Shown piece after piece: positions 12,001 through 20,121 of a DNA stretch of 64,000 nt. The stretch lies in assembly GCA_027923505.1 (NCBI GenBank), contig BROI01000028.1, forward strand, positions 186,001 through 250,000, written 5' to 3'. This stretch comes from Mayamaea pseudoterrestris. Lineage: Eukaryota > Bacillariophyta > Bacillariophyceae > Sellaphorales > Sellaphoraceae. Every line of letters begins with the position of its first letter. Positions within the stretch are counted from its first letter, which is position 1. The notes beneath the pieces are model-generated. The model did not search any database, had not been told where the DNA came from, and saw only the letters and a program-made list of their open reading frames with translations. Position numbers and translations under genes: made by a program.

Positions 12001-12209
12001 ATGCAACGGATCAACACGTCATTTTAGCTGAAGGACAACCTTGCCAACCTTCATGGCAAGGTATCTGCTGGTACCGATCAAAGGAGGAAGCCAGAAGGGC
12101 CCTTGAAAAGACGGTGCACATCACCTTTTATGCATATCAGATTAATAAATTTTCGGCGTTGGGAGGACCGGCCAAGCTGCTGCAAGAGATTTTTAAGAAT
12201 TGTAATTAA
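6006..12209 (+). CDS. Giant multidomain protein: PDZ-like, helicase-associated repeats, C2-like, CCCH zinc finger
   Basis: Intronless 6.2-kb frame, 2067 residues, from ATG 6006. Visible parts in order: a disordered N-terminus; a PDZ-like domain (about 144-235, GLRVGDFFVKRID core); two helicase-associated (HA) repeats (about 338-401 and 466-536, W/F-rich, FHALVAYKEKHGTFVVP), which are abundant in diatom proteomes; a long region with a coiled coil near 740-760; a second PDZ-like domain (about 1151-1235); and a possible C2-like beta domain (about 1480-1620). Repeats of roughly 37 residues follow (1799-1909, variants of LERPQPRERSP), then a CX7CX6CX3H zinc finger at C1918/C1926/C1933/H1937 and a folded C-terminal domain. 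HA repeats and CCCH fingers suggest nucleic-acid contact and the PDZ domains protein binding, but no enzymatic motif is visible. The precise function is unknown. The domain calls other than HA and CCCH are tentative. Confidence 0.75.
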   Translation: MDRKPPADATIEPQRKKPRRVGVIALEDIKTVIPASQLPWNNRDIEPVGGLRIPSQGIALPFDIDESDPILQNAISETAGATETAASANPERTDAASRVAATNIGLTDGTASSSGDKSQLPTDKTSDQNSINAHDNSQWSDEIYETFPITIAAKGSLSGTLGLYDATPDMIKRFKCHSNQNICKVTGMTPDGIGTASGLRVGDFFVKRIDAATVALEDYESVFDRLKSAERPLTLLIARLRSQSSKELASTVSAQPQAAAGDASTTNALESAPIEAPSQETLAQPTTKEQTAAASSGKDESDELNTSSTRSERTAVAACDKPSLPSGDNSAPSAKGVEDLEWETMFQRFCKVGEGTTELKAGIETDQALAAWIVQQRSLSEHGNGQLSKERIRQLESNGLAFGRPAVSGPDSSSGATSEPCDTVVADKRLIVMNNAPPTVTKRSMQVPTPRSTGVVANQDKGAPTADWLDMFHALVAYKEKHGTFVVPNNVVHCGKNLSFWLQTQRRLYKNKFRNTKPFLSQQKIDLFRSISLDLDPLGRLSNQDNVPGGTNANTEPPSVNLGSERVELELTRASRNAEKMTTRVLSQESENDSVTAASGRPALADSGPETESARQTQGHFSAHEPPSASIAVMNDVVVNDRLSHGLPVTAGDVLPTTPVCEAAERAHKERCLLESRVMSWLDRRICAAEESAYMDEQNVDITLAEKNERRTAFVQENFLKDNVSSPISQSDCLQFASEERKYLEEVSLEIEQAAAIANNMYTQMTLTDTANTATDTRLEVRNNQLKCHSPTNIAKKQFKMKAFLPSFQVLNGMNKPLWTFDDIDKIARSVEAAPNMKLQGALTVKECKDDDSTICLELIGSKEVSEQIMSAIGNVLGRRCRAHEKCGAVIGVDSLVTDIDWTNKDLRLGNPAFVKETYKAPPSLNIVAADRSREAPLKGVSPKVVSYTHFAKKVKDAIDIEWKQSKIASTFVSGRMWARHKRMFGFLCDDACKCVFSLGSLSATVVADKLRDLSKEDWTNPLALTANKMPVGFVSAYADKFLPRLQEKYPLESPAALLGRLVKMWHVHETACNNVCECDANMAMESPSKFVATVDALQSVIPRKRKVYEVEPSSTLLSSGKDTKKAEALATTGGLVANNSEYEVDFRASDPLGFFCVSYENHIHESACKIASVAPNGQARSLDTRIQGGTIIMSASNEGNMERVSTLAHLQELYERAHRNKGSLRLSLSNKDVTTLTMAQAEDLKSHWSSGGKWKDTTLKGWAGESPRLLEYAPVVHPDRLAESAVQVLPTAARTDIPVDAPDARARSKWIMFESTRNVVGHCQAPPILKQRTSAGEKYGTKRVRFPANVIKEYRVYLTDRAPNIFWIENSSGSAGKATTQAPSKEDLLQALQLQGFKETITLLQRGAAADIESPDALTILLKDVINPSLVNTAAQLKINPNDKTLANIHRDLFIKKQLLKICERQILAVKKVKALKKWAMIELQILSIHDLSLNSVAESGSQLVLAVLNRHDEPPIAKLPMMPFASCVKYTESPIYETRVNVLLESRQWDIHVSQRYSNGVQVLLGSVSVSAKFLEEFFQGKNKAGDGEEDWQTVDCDIVPTSTSKLIGGRMLIKFRKVDIDAKVFEKKRKEAIQAIKLMFDWMKQFNIKELHDSEREMYSLSVNMRISQQPLLDTAIQLEEPELIRQAMDLGAVASTSALLLAEKLEENLSSCERSDSNSTSTFTNERRARIKQIINLLGNLESETLQEVLDVTDPPTSTSPSPDRVMLEASPETDAKIVKVQAQPEQDAGPHRKTELSKLPVPDMERPKAPARQWNSLPLVAASCRQKETSELSDLNLERPQPRERSPTQLSAETGFRREPEASERPELDLDWPQQREQSPSTLASRKEVDTPVLPGLDLERWILSRDRKHACCSHQYRGGCRSARTNCRFIHINSLWGPANFESLWSSSKSSFTAEVERLVDRHATYRTWEAGNGTEWFTAKYSSVATGENSRHATDQHVILAEGQPCQPSWQGICWYRSKEEARRALEKTVHITFYAYQINKFSALGGPAKLLQEIFKNCN

Positions 12210-12597
12210 CTTTAGTTTGGTTATACCGGTTGTTATAAAGTCCAGATAACACAAGTCGCGTGGTCAATCAAAGACATGAAAGGCGATCGCGCGCTGCGCA
12301 CAAACATCATCAAGCATTTCAAGTCTTGTAGCAGAGCTTTACAGACCTATAAGAGTGGACGATGCAAAGATGCTTGACTACAAATGCGACAGCTGATCAA
12401 TGTGCACACCAACTGGGGACGGGCGCCTTATTGAGCAGGTTGGTAGGAATCCGATCTCAGGGAATTGCCATTAAGAAGCGCGCGCGCAAAATCGTTAACT
12501 ACGTAGTTGAAATATATGATACATTAGTTAAACTTGCTTGTGTGGGTGTAAACAAGAAAAAAGTTTACGAACGCTGTGTTCGTCTGGCTGACAAAAA
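12210..12597. other. Gene-free spacer
   Basis: 388 bp between the giant protein gene and the tRNA. Only short frames without recognisable similarity. The tRNA poly-T terminator lies at its right edge (12593-12597, minus strand). Confidence 0.5.
12593..12597 (-). terminator. Pol III terminator of tRNA-Ala
   Basis: A run of five T on the minus strand directly follows the discriminator base of the tRNA, the usual RNA polymerase III stop. Confidence 0.75.
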
Positions 12598-12670
12598 TGG
12601 AAGACAGCGGAATCGAACCGCTGACCTCGTGCATGCTAAGCACGCGCTCTACCAACTGAGCTAGACTCCC
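12598..12670 (-). tRNA. tRNA-Ala (anticodon AGC)
   Basis: A 73-nt cloverleaf without intron. The acceptor stem starts GGGAGTC and ends GTCTTCC plus A73. The D-arm is GCTC-AGTTGGTA-GAGC, the anticodon arm CGTGC-TTAGCAT-GCACG with anticodon AGC, and the T-arm AGCGG-TTCGATT-CCGCT. The G3-U70 wobble pair, the classic alanine identity element, is present. There is one T6-T67 mismatch in the acceptor stem. Internal A and B boxes are intact (the B box contains GGTTCGATTCC). Confidence 0.95.
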
Positions 12671-12878
12671 TTGTGATTGTTGATGGAATGTGTTGGTTAT
12701 TGTAGTCTGCACCGCAGATGTTCATTCTTTGTGGTCGATTTCACACGTTGGCTCGTCGAACTTCGCAAACGTGCACCTCGGCAACAAACCTTGAACTGCA
12801 CAACTTCGACTTCCATCACAAAAAGAAGCATCGGACTGCATTCTGCCAACGACAATTGCGCCATCAAGACGAGCAGCA

Positions 12879-14975
12879 ATGACAGCAACAGCAACAACAA
12901 CAACGACAACAGGAGTCTCACCGTTGGAAGGCATTGTGCAATCCCAACTCAACTACCTCGATGACACTGACTGCTACGCCACTGCCTGGCGCGAAGCTCT
13001 CCTTCATTCCAACGGGCGCTGGGGTGGCAGAGGCAAGGGAGGACGCGCCCTTGGACGGCGAACCACCCAGCCGCACGATGTTGTCGTGAGCGACGTTTCG
13101 CTTGCCTATGTTGGAAACGCGGCAGGTTCCTGTACTTTGCTGTTGGAGAATGCGCAGCTAAAGCTTTTATCCGGTCATGTTTACTGTCTCCTTGGAAAGA
13201 ATGGATCAGGCAAATCGTCGCTGCTAAGACGTATCGCATCTGGAAGGATTCCTGGATTTCCTCCACATGTCAATGTGTTGTACATTCCACAGGAGATTGT
13301 ATGCAACAGTCAAGACTTGACCCCGTTGGAGTATTTGCTACAAATATACAAAGCGCAAGCGAAAGTGTCAAAGGAAGCCGTGCAGGCCGACATTGAGCAG
13401 TTGGAAACGCTAATCGATAATTTGAATGTTGAAGACGAAGAAGAGCAACGGCAATTGGAAGAGCTTGGAGAAAAGTTATCGAGCTTGGAGGAGCAACTGA
13501 TTGACGAACCACACCATGCTTTGCAACGAAAGATGGAGGACGCACTTGAATTCATGACAGTCTCATCCAAATATTGGAGCGCTTCGTTAAGAATTCTTTC
13601 GCCGGGCGTACAAAAGAAGATTATGCTTGCAGTCGCAATGCTATGTCCTTGTAACTTGCTGTTGCTGGACGAGCCTGCAACACATTTGGATGTTTCCGGC
13701 CTACTGCAGTTGCGACGGCTCGTTGAGTTTGTAACTGCGTCGCAGAACGACTCTGGACACCCGGCGACTGTGTTGATGACTTCGCACGACCTTGATCTCA
13801 TTAATGATGCAGCTACGGATGTCATTGAGCTTTCGAATGCGCAGCTTTACTATTCTCCTGGCAACTACGATGCATACCTTGGTTACAAGCAGCAACATGA
13901 CATTCATTCGTTGCGGCAGACGGCTGCATTGGACAGGAAGCAAAACGACATGGCCAAGACGCTGGAGAATCTCAAGAAGCAAGCCGTTTCGAAACGTGGA
14001 GGCGCCAACAAGATTGGGAAGCAGATTGACTCGCACCGCAAGAAGATGGAGAAGGAAGGGATTAATGCTGACGCTAAGGGACATCGCTGGACGGCACAAA
14101 ACACCGGGAGTGGTATCAAGGCAGGCTCGATTAATTCCATTGATGCATCGACGAGACGGAACATGACGACGCAGGAGCTGCTCAAGATGGCGCAACAGTC
14201 GGTGCGTCCGCCTCCCGACAAGGGCGTGCAATTTGCTTTTCGAAACCCGTCAAGTGAGTGGGGCGAGCCGCTGATACGAGCATTTAGCGTCGGGCATGCA
14301 TACGATATACCCGCCAACGGTAGCGACGATAAAGTAGTATTCGACCCGCTACGTGCTCGGGATGGCTACCTCTTTGATAATGTGGACTTGTGCGTCGAGG
14401 AACATGGTCGATACTGCATCCTTGGCGAGTCCAACTCTGGCAAGTCTGTACTGTTGCGTCTATTGGCTAAACTTGAGGAGCCGCTTGAAGGAAGCATTCA
14501 CCATGCGCTAAATGTTGATATTGGATACATGGATCAGCGGATGGTGGACGGCATGATAGAAACGTCAATGGAGGACGAGACTGCACTCTCGTATCTTACA
14601 CGAATGTACCCAATGAAAAAGGACCAAGAGCTTCGGACCGAACTCATTTCCTTTGGATTGTCGACAAAGCAATCATGCATGAGCGTGCGATTCTTGAGCG
14701 GAGGTGAGCGACGCCGTTTGGCAATGGCATTTATTATGCTTCGCGATCCGCAAGTGCTAATCCTCGACCAGCCAACAGCCGACTTGGACCCAATGTCAGT
14801 AGAGGCCTTGATTCATGGACTAAAAAATTGGAAAGGGACGCTGATACTATCGACGCATGACACTCATTTCTTGAGGTCGCTCGAAGTCGATTGCTACGCG
14901 CTTGTGGATGGACGCCTTCGGCATGTTGTGGGAGGCGTCGACCAGTATTTGCGATCGTTTGCGGAGGCGAAATAA
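12879..14975 (+). CDS. ABC-F family ATPase (two nucleotide-binding domains, no membrane segments)
   Basis: 698 residues from ATG 12879; a poly-Thr start encoded by a CAA/ACA-rich run precedes the folded part. NBD1 has Walker A GKNGSGKS (K112), signature LSPGV (240-244) and Walker B LLLLDEPATHLD (D264, E265). A charged linker with coiled-coil character separates it from NBD2, which has Walker A GESNSGKS (K522), signature LSGGERRRL and Walker B LILDQPTADLD (D630, Q631). Known ABC-F proteins act on ribosomes or in translation control. NBD2 has Gln where the catalytic Glu is expected and NBD1 has a degenerate signature, so one of the two composite ATP sites looks inactive. The exact subfamily is not clear to me. 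Confidence 0.88.
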   Translation: MTATATTTTTTGVSPLEGIVQSQLNYLDDTDCYATAWREALLHSNGRWGGRGKGGRALGRRTTQPHDVVVSDVSLAYVGNAAGSCTLLLENAQLKLLSGHVYCLLGKNGSGKSSLLRRIASGRIPGFPPHVNVLYIPQEIVCNSQDLTPLEYLLQIYKAQAKVSKEAVQADIEQLETLIDNLNVEDEEEQRQLEELGEKLSSLEEQLIDEPHHALQRKMEDALEFMTVSSKYWSASLRILSPGVQKKIMLAVAMLCPCNLLLLDEPATHLDVSGLLQLRRLVEFVTASQNDSGHPATVLMTSHDLDLINDAATDVIELSNAQLYYSPGNYDAYLGYKQQHDIHSLRQTAALDRKQNDMAKTLENLKKQAVSKRGGANKIGKQIDSHRKKMEKEGINADAKGHRWTAQNTGSGIKAGSINSIDASTRRNMTTQELLKMAQQSVRPPPDKGVQFAFRNPSSEWGEPLIRAFSVGHAYDIPANGSDDKVVFDPLRARDGYLFDNVDLCVEEHGRYCILGESNSGKSVLLRLLAKLEEPLEGSIHHALNVDIGYMDQRMVDGMIETSMEDETALSYLTRMYPMKKDQELRTELISFGLSTKQSCMSVRFLSGGERRRLAMAFIMLRDPQVLILDQPTADLDPMSVEALIHGLKNWKGTLILSTHDTHFLRSLEVDCYALVDGRLRHVVGGVDQYLRSFAEAK

Positions 14976-15326
14976 TGCAATATTATCATAGAGCTTATTA
15001 TAGACTCAGCAGACTGTGGACACAAGTATGTAGGCTCGTCGGCATAGGTGCAAGTACAGTAGCTAACTGCACCTTTTCGCCATCTCCGATCTTCAGTCAT
15101 GGTTCAACTTTGGCGCGAACGTCTGTCCGGCGATCGCTCAAGGTGCGTCACTTTGTGCGGTCACCACGGCATCGCAATGCTGACGACCCTTTGGTGGATG
15201 GAGGAGCCATCGACCTTGATCTGTTGTTGCTCACCGCCTCGTTCCATCATCCACGCATCAGCCCTTGATCAAGCAAAGTTTGCATAGCAGCAGCAAGTCT
15301 TAAAGCCTATTTTCATAATTTGTACG
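14976..15326. other. Gene-free spacer
   Basis: 351 bp between the ABC-F gene and the pseudouridine synthase gene, presumably 3' UTR and promoter. A 62-codon frame from ATG 15099 ends without similarity to anything I know. I see no RNA gene. Confidence 0.4.
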
Positions 15327-16561
15327 ATGCGTTTATCACTTGCTGTTGCAGTTTTACTTTCGTCGGCTTCTTCGGCCTCGGCCTATTCCTCGTCATCATG
15401 GGGCGTTCCAAAGTCAAGCAAGCTGTTTAGCACTGTCGAAGGCACGTCCGTGGGCGTTGACATTCCCATTCTATCGACGGAGCAAGCCGTGGTAGAAGTT
15501 GAGTCAAACGCACCAGTTACTATTTCTGGTGCCGCCATTAAGGAGCGACTGGAGAGCATGCTCCAGAAGCTGCAAAAGAAGGATGCGACATCCAGACAAC
15601 TTAGTAAAGAGGTGAGTCATTGGAATAAAGGTTCATGTGTAAGCGATAAATGTCTATTGCTGCGACATACAAAGCTTATCAAATGCACAGCACAGCCTTT
15701 CTTTTTGAATGGTATTAATAGCAGTAAAGGGACTCATCTCACTCTATCACTATTAAAATTCTGCAGGACCTTGAAGTGGTGTTTGAGGATGAGCACATTG
15801 TCGTCATCAACAAACCCACCAATGTTCTTACTGTCACTAGCAATGGTGATCACCCAAACCTTGCGCAATCCGTTTTCGACGCCATTGGCTGCGAAGCCAG
15901 TCGGGCCGACATGATGGTGGTGCACCGACTCGGCATGGACACATCCGGTTTGATTGTCTTTGCCAAGACAACGGAAGCGCTACGAAACATGCACACTGCC
16001 TTTAGAACTCGCACCATTGAACGAAAGTACGAGGCACTGGTTTGCGGACACGTGGAAAAGGACGAGGGTATGATTGATTTGCCGCTGATGCGGGACTACG
16101 TCTTTCCTCCATTCATGCGAGTCTCGACGGATGAGCACCAACAAAATCTTCTTCAAGTCGACCCTGAGGAACTCGACAAGAAGTACTTACAAGCACCCAA
16201 GGAGAGTCTCACCAAGTTTAGCGTGATTGCCCGCGAGGAGCTTGAGGGACAACCCGTCACTCGTGTCGCGCTCACTAGCATTTCTGGACGAACTCACCAG
16301 TTGAACGTTCATCTGGCAGCCTTTGGTCATCCCATTGTCGGCGACACGGTGTACGGAGTCAACGGCTGGGCGGCACGCGACGGTGGCTTGACGGAAGATG
16401 AGCTAAGTGTCATGGTGCCGAATGCGTCACGAGCGAGCCTTGATTTGCAAAAGGCGATTAGCAACGTTGCCAAGACACCCTGCGTGCACGCCAAATCGTT
16501 GAAATTTCGACACCCAGTGACATTGGAAGAGCTTTCCTTGTCGGTAGATGCTCCTTTTTAA
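15327..16561 (+). CDS. RluA-family RNA pseudouridine synthase, probably plastid-targeted
   Basis: Exons 15327-15611 and 15767-16561 (GTGAGT donor, CTGCAG acceptor, phase 0); 359 residues. The N-terminus is a signal peptide ending SASSASA before Tyr, like the aromatic +1 cleavage site of secondary-plastid proteins, so import into the plastid is likely. The catalytic fold starts near residue 98 (VVFEDEHIVVINKP) and contains the family motif as H148-R-L-G-M-D-T-S-G, then RKYEALVCG and SGRTHQLNVHLAAFGHPIVGD. The family isomerises uridine to pseudouridine in rRNA or tRNA. The usual catalytic Asp of HRLD is Gly151 here, with Asp153 two residues on. It is probably an organellar rRNA/tRNA modifier, or a variant with altered chemistry. 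Confidence 0.85.
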
Positions 16562-16621
16562 GAGTTAGTAGCTAGCTATTGCTTGAAAAATATATGACTT
16601 TTGTACAGTAGTTATATACAT

Positions 16622-17755
16622 TTATTGCTCGACTGGGTCTCTGTCAGCAACGGCTGCTACAAGCGCGACCAAGTCCAGTTTTGCTGGTATGCCTGGTCGA
16701 TATAACAGCACGGTATGGCCTACCGTTTGAGCAACATGCGCTTGCAATTCTTTGGCTATTCGTTCTCCCAGTCGCTGGACCAACTTCTTCCTCTTGACTG
16801 CCTTGTTCAGCTGAAGCAAGACCAGCTCCTGGCTCCAGAGAACAGAGTCAACATGCTCCATCCATTTTGGCGGCAATTCCAGCGAGTCGACGGCTTGTTC
16901 TTGCTCATCTTGAGCAACATCCACGTCGACCGACGATGCACCCCATGTCACCTTGGTCATGCTTCCATTTTGCTTCTTGCGAGCTGCCAGTGATCTCAGC
17001 GCTGATCGCATCGCTCCATTCACATGCTCATAGCCGGCAATTTCGGGACGAGGAGTAATGCGTTTGACAAAGTTGGTTACCAAGTCGGAACATGCTTTTT
17101 GTAGAGCGCCTTCAGCCATGACAACAGGAATGCCTGCATTTTCCAAAAGCTTGACGCCTCCGCCATCGACGCGTGGATTGGGATCGCGGAATCCAATCAC
17201 GACGCGACTTGGTTTTGCCAATACCAGGGACGCCGCGCAAGGAGGAGTCTTTCCGTGGTGACAGCATGGTTCCAATGTAACGTAGGCAGTCACCATGGGA
17301 GTCTCGTCGTTGCCGACCAACAAGCAGTCTTGAAACATTGTTTGCGGGCCCATCTCTTCTGCATATTTTCGAGTAAACTCGTCTGCCACTTTCAAAAGAG
17401 CATCATCATCATTTCTATTTACCACTCCCTTTGCCAAAGCGACTCCATCTGGAACATGCTGCGCTGCCTGAAGCAAGGCAAAGACTTCGGCGTGCGGATA
17501 TCCAGCTCGCGGATGAAAGCCTTGTCCAATGACTTCCTTGGTATCATCCCTCACCAAAACACAGCCGACTGCAGGATTTGGAAACGTATGACCCAATCCA
17601 TGTTTTGCACAGTCAATCGCTAGCTTGAGAAAACGTTCGTCGTCGTCGGATGTGAGTGCTGAGCGAGCAATGAGCGATGATGATTGTGGAAGCTGCGGAA
17701 CGAATGCAGTAGAAAAACGAACGCAGGAAGCGAATAGAATAATTTGGTAGCGCAT
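16622..17755 (-). CDS. Plastid riboflavin-biosynthesis deaminase (RibD N-domain) with CRM/YhbY-like tail
   Basis: 377 residues. I chose ATG 17755 because it opens a signal peptide followed by STAFVPQ, the plastid-type cleavage motif; the frame is open further upstream but only from a GTG. The deaminase domain (about residues 38-225) has the zinc site H88-A-E90 and C164...C173 in EPCCHHGKTPPC. It should deaminate diaminohydroxyribosylaminopyrimidine phosphate, the second step of riboflavin synthesis. No RibD reductase domain follows. Instead, residues of roughly 262-372 end in ELQAHVAQTVGHTVLLYRPG, which matches the end of the CRM/YhbY RNA-binding fold. This looks like a fusion, or at least an unexpected tail. 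Plants also split the deaminase and reductase functions. Confidence 0.85.
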   Translation of the reverse strand: MRYQIILFASCVRFSTAFVPQLPQSSSLIARSALTSDDDERFLKLAIDCAKHGLGHTFPNPAVGCVLVRDDTKEVIGQGFHPRAGYPHAEVFALLQAAQHVPDGVALAKGVVNRNDDDALLKVADEFTRKYAEEMGPQTMFQDCLLVGNDETPMVTAYVTLEPCCHHGKTPPCAASLVLAKPSRVVIGFRDPNPRVDGGGVKLLENAGIPVVMAEGALQKACSDLVTNFVKRITPRPEIAGYEHVNGAMRSALRSLAARKKQNGSMTKVTWGASSVDVDVAQDEQEQAVDSLELPPKWMEHVDSVLWSQELVLLQLNKAVKRKKLVQRLGERIAKELQAHVAQTVGHTVLLYRPGIPAKLDLVALVAAVADRDPVEQ

Positions 17756-17879
17756 ATCTAGTCGTTTGATTGTAGTGACAGCGAGTCTGGCAAGCATCCC
17801 AATGTGGGCCAGCTCCAATGCAAGCACTTTGATGTATTATGGATGACCATCGCACGGTGAACGAATCCATCAAACAAGA

Positions 17880-17909
17880 GTCGCAGTGGTTCTGATATTT
17901 GTCGCAGCG
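17880..17909 (+). promoter_or_regulatory. Two copies of the recurrent motif GTCGCAGYG
   Basis: GTCGCAGTG at 17880-17888 and GTCGCAGCG at 17901-17909, both about 125-155 bp upstream of the riboflavin deaminase start (minus-strand gene). The 21-bp spacing is two helical turns. Regulatory function is inferred. Confidence 0.35.
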
Positions 17910-17964
17910 ATTTTCAGTTGTGTGCGCCTAGCAAACGCCGCGACTTGAACACCGCTTTATCTCT

Positions 17965-18861
17965 ATGTCAATGGCACACCCTGGACACGTTTTGCCTGAC
18001 TCATTGGGTCGTTGAGTGGCCAGGGCATGGGCATCCTAGTGGTATGATTCCATAAATTGGGGTGTTGGCCACACCCATCCTGTCCATGGTGTAGACATCC
18101 GAGCAGTCCTTTTTGCACCATTTGAGACCATGCTCATGTCAATGGCACACCCTGGACATGTTTTGCCTGACTCATTGAGCGGCACCATGTAACAATGCCT
18201 GTCAACTGCCAGCTATCAACTTATACCTCTCTGGCCATTGGAGGTGGGTCATGGCAGCCAGCTACTGTGGACAAGCCTGGGGCCACAAAAGTCAGGCAGT
18301 CCCTGTGGCAGAACTTGGAGACTGCATGGGCAAGTGATGAATGCATTGCATTTTCTACCTCATGAAATTATGCCTGCCAACTGCCAGCTATCGATGTATA
18401 CCTCTCTGGCCATTGGAGTGGGTCATGGCAGTTAGCTACCGGGGACAAGCCTGGGGCCATGACATTCAGGCAGTCCTACTGGCAGGACTTGGAGACTAAA
18501 TAATGTATTGCACAAAGAATGCATCATGAAACAATGCCTGTCAACTTTGATTTATACCTCTCTGGCCGTTGGAGTGGGTTATGGCAGCCAGCTGTTGGGG
18601 ACACGCCTGAGCCTAAGAATTCTAGCATTCCCTGTGGCAGAAGGCAGAGACTAGATGGGCTAGAAATGAATACATTACCCTTTCTACATCACAAAAGAAT
18701 GCCTGATCACTGTCAGCCAACATTTTATACTTTAGCGGCCTATTACTGAGGAGACGTTTTGCCTTCCACTTCAAGCAGTCCCAGCTGCGGCAGAACTGAG
18801 AGACTACCGGCCGATGGGCTAGTGACGAATGCATGGCACTTTCTACTTCATAAAGCAGAGT
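17965..18861. repeat. Degenerate tandem array of about 165-175 bp units
   Basis: A nearly identical 42-bp segment occurs at 17965-18006 and 18136-18177, 171 bp apart. From 18191 the same kind of periodicity continues: four diverged copies, each anchored by ATGCCTG at 18195, 18370, 18534 and 18699 (spacings 175, 164, 165). They share TATACCTCTCTGGCC, GGGTCATGGCAG, GGACAAGCCTGGGGCC and a TTTCTAC end. No protein is encoded consistently across copies. It occupies a gene-free stretch between two minus-strand genes. It is an old, diverging minisatellite; the unit is near nucleosome-repeat size, which may be coincidental. Confidence 0.75.
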
Positions 18862-18919
18862 AATACAAAATGGTACTTATAGTTAATTTATGATTCTAAT
18901 CTCTTTTCAATCCAACCTT

Positions 18920-19855
18920 CTACTTCTTGTTGGTGTGGGCACCCTCGCCCAAAAGTACCTGTACGCGCTTGATGGCAGCTTCGTCTTCCATGACGACAAA
19001 GCCATTGCCAGCAGCAGCGAGGAAACGGAATTGGTTCTGAGTAGCGAGCGCGAAGACTGACTTGGCGAGAGACTTCTTTGCCGCTTTTCCATTCTTGGTC
19101 AAATCGTAACTCATGTACTCCTCCTTGAGGCTGGGGCGAGTGCCCGTCGATTCGGTCAAGAATGAGAGAAACTCGACGTTGCCGGTATGGTTGTTCGCGT
19201 CCTTGCTTTTGCCCGGGCGAACGTCCAATGGACGTGGGACAATGAATGGTCCACTGGAGGCTGTTGTCGTGTTGATAAGCGTAGGCGCCGTCATGTCGAC
19301 GTCGGGTTCGTTTTCATCATCGTCACCTTCATAAAGAGTGAAGAGCGTCGACTTCTCGGGAATCAAAGGCTTGAACTCGGGAAAACGGAGCTCGGCGTCG
19401 TCGACTTCCTCGGTCGTCGTCGACATGGGCGCAACCATTGTCTTCTTGGGCACAGGTCCTCCCTTTTTCGGCGGCTCACGGTTGCGAAGATTGGAAAGCG
19501 GCGCCGCCTCGGGAGCCAAAGACTTGTACAGGGGATAATGGAGATCCGCGAGGCGAAATGTCTTGGTCGACATCTTCCCATACTTCGCCTTTGTCTCCTT
19601 ACGCACGGGTCCATCCTTCTTCGGCTGCTCAGGATTGCCGCTGCGAACGGGCGCCGTCAAATTCAAGGAACGAAGTGGAATGGTGGAATTCTTCGCCTTC
19701 GTCTTCTTGCGCACAGGTCCATCCTTGTTCGGCTGCTTAGGATTGCCGCTGCGAACGGGCGGCGCCTTCATCGCAAAGGTTTGAAGCGAAAAGGTGGGAC
19801 ACTTGCGGGTCGGGTGGCGCTGAGTCGAGCGTTTGGCAGTAGTAGTGGCAGACAT
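18920..19855 (-). CDS. Unknown basic protein with internal repeats
   Basis: 311 residues from ATG 19855. The first half holds at least two close copies and one weak copy of a repeat of about 35-40 residues, with cores PPVRSGNPKQPNKDGPVRKK, APVRSGNPEQPKKDGPVRKE and NREPPKKGGPVPKK. The repeat region is Lys/Pro-rich and probably disordered. The middle is acidic (EGDDDENEPDVD). The last 100 residues look folded (SLAKSVFALATQNQFRFLAAAGNGFVV). There is no signal peptide. I do not recognise a family. A nucleic-acid or polyanion partner is plausible from composition only. Confidence 0.6.
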   Translation of the reverse strand: MSATTTAKRSTQRHPTRKCPTFSLQTFAMKAPPVRSGNPKQPNKDGPVRKKTKAKNSTIPLRSLNLTAPVRSGNPEQPKKDGPVRKETKAKYGKMSTKTFRLADLHYPLYKSLAPEAAPLSNLRNREPPKKGGPVPKKTMVAPMSTTTEEVDDAELRFPEFKPLIPEKSTLFTLYEGDDDENEPDVDMTAPTLINTTTASSGPFIVPRPLDVRPGKSKDANNHTGNVEFLSFLTESTGTRPSLKEEYMSYDLTKNGKAAKKSLAKSVFALATQNQFRFLAAAGNGFVVMEDEAAIKRVQVLLGEGAHTNKK

Positions 19856-20121
19856 CTTGATAAGTACTTGTTAATAAGGGCGAGTGAGTGTTTGTAAAAG
19901 CGGAGATGGCGTGTGCGTCGTCTTGCTTTCGAAATTTGTGATGGGCAAGTCGACTGAGCGCATCGCCAAAAGAAAACGGTCTTTCGCCAGATCGATAGTG
20001 TCACTGCGGTATTTGATGTGGTACTTGATGCGACACGACACGACGATAACGACTCCAAAGCTGTGAGATGATGATGTAACGGTAGATGGAACAAGTTGCC
20101 TGACGGAACATCCAGACGACA

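Noticed and set aside
15099-15287. 62-codon frame from an ATG in the spacer before the pseudouridine synthase
   Set aside because: No similarity or splice partner found; Cys/Ser-rich tail looks random.
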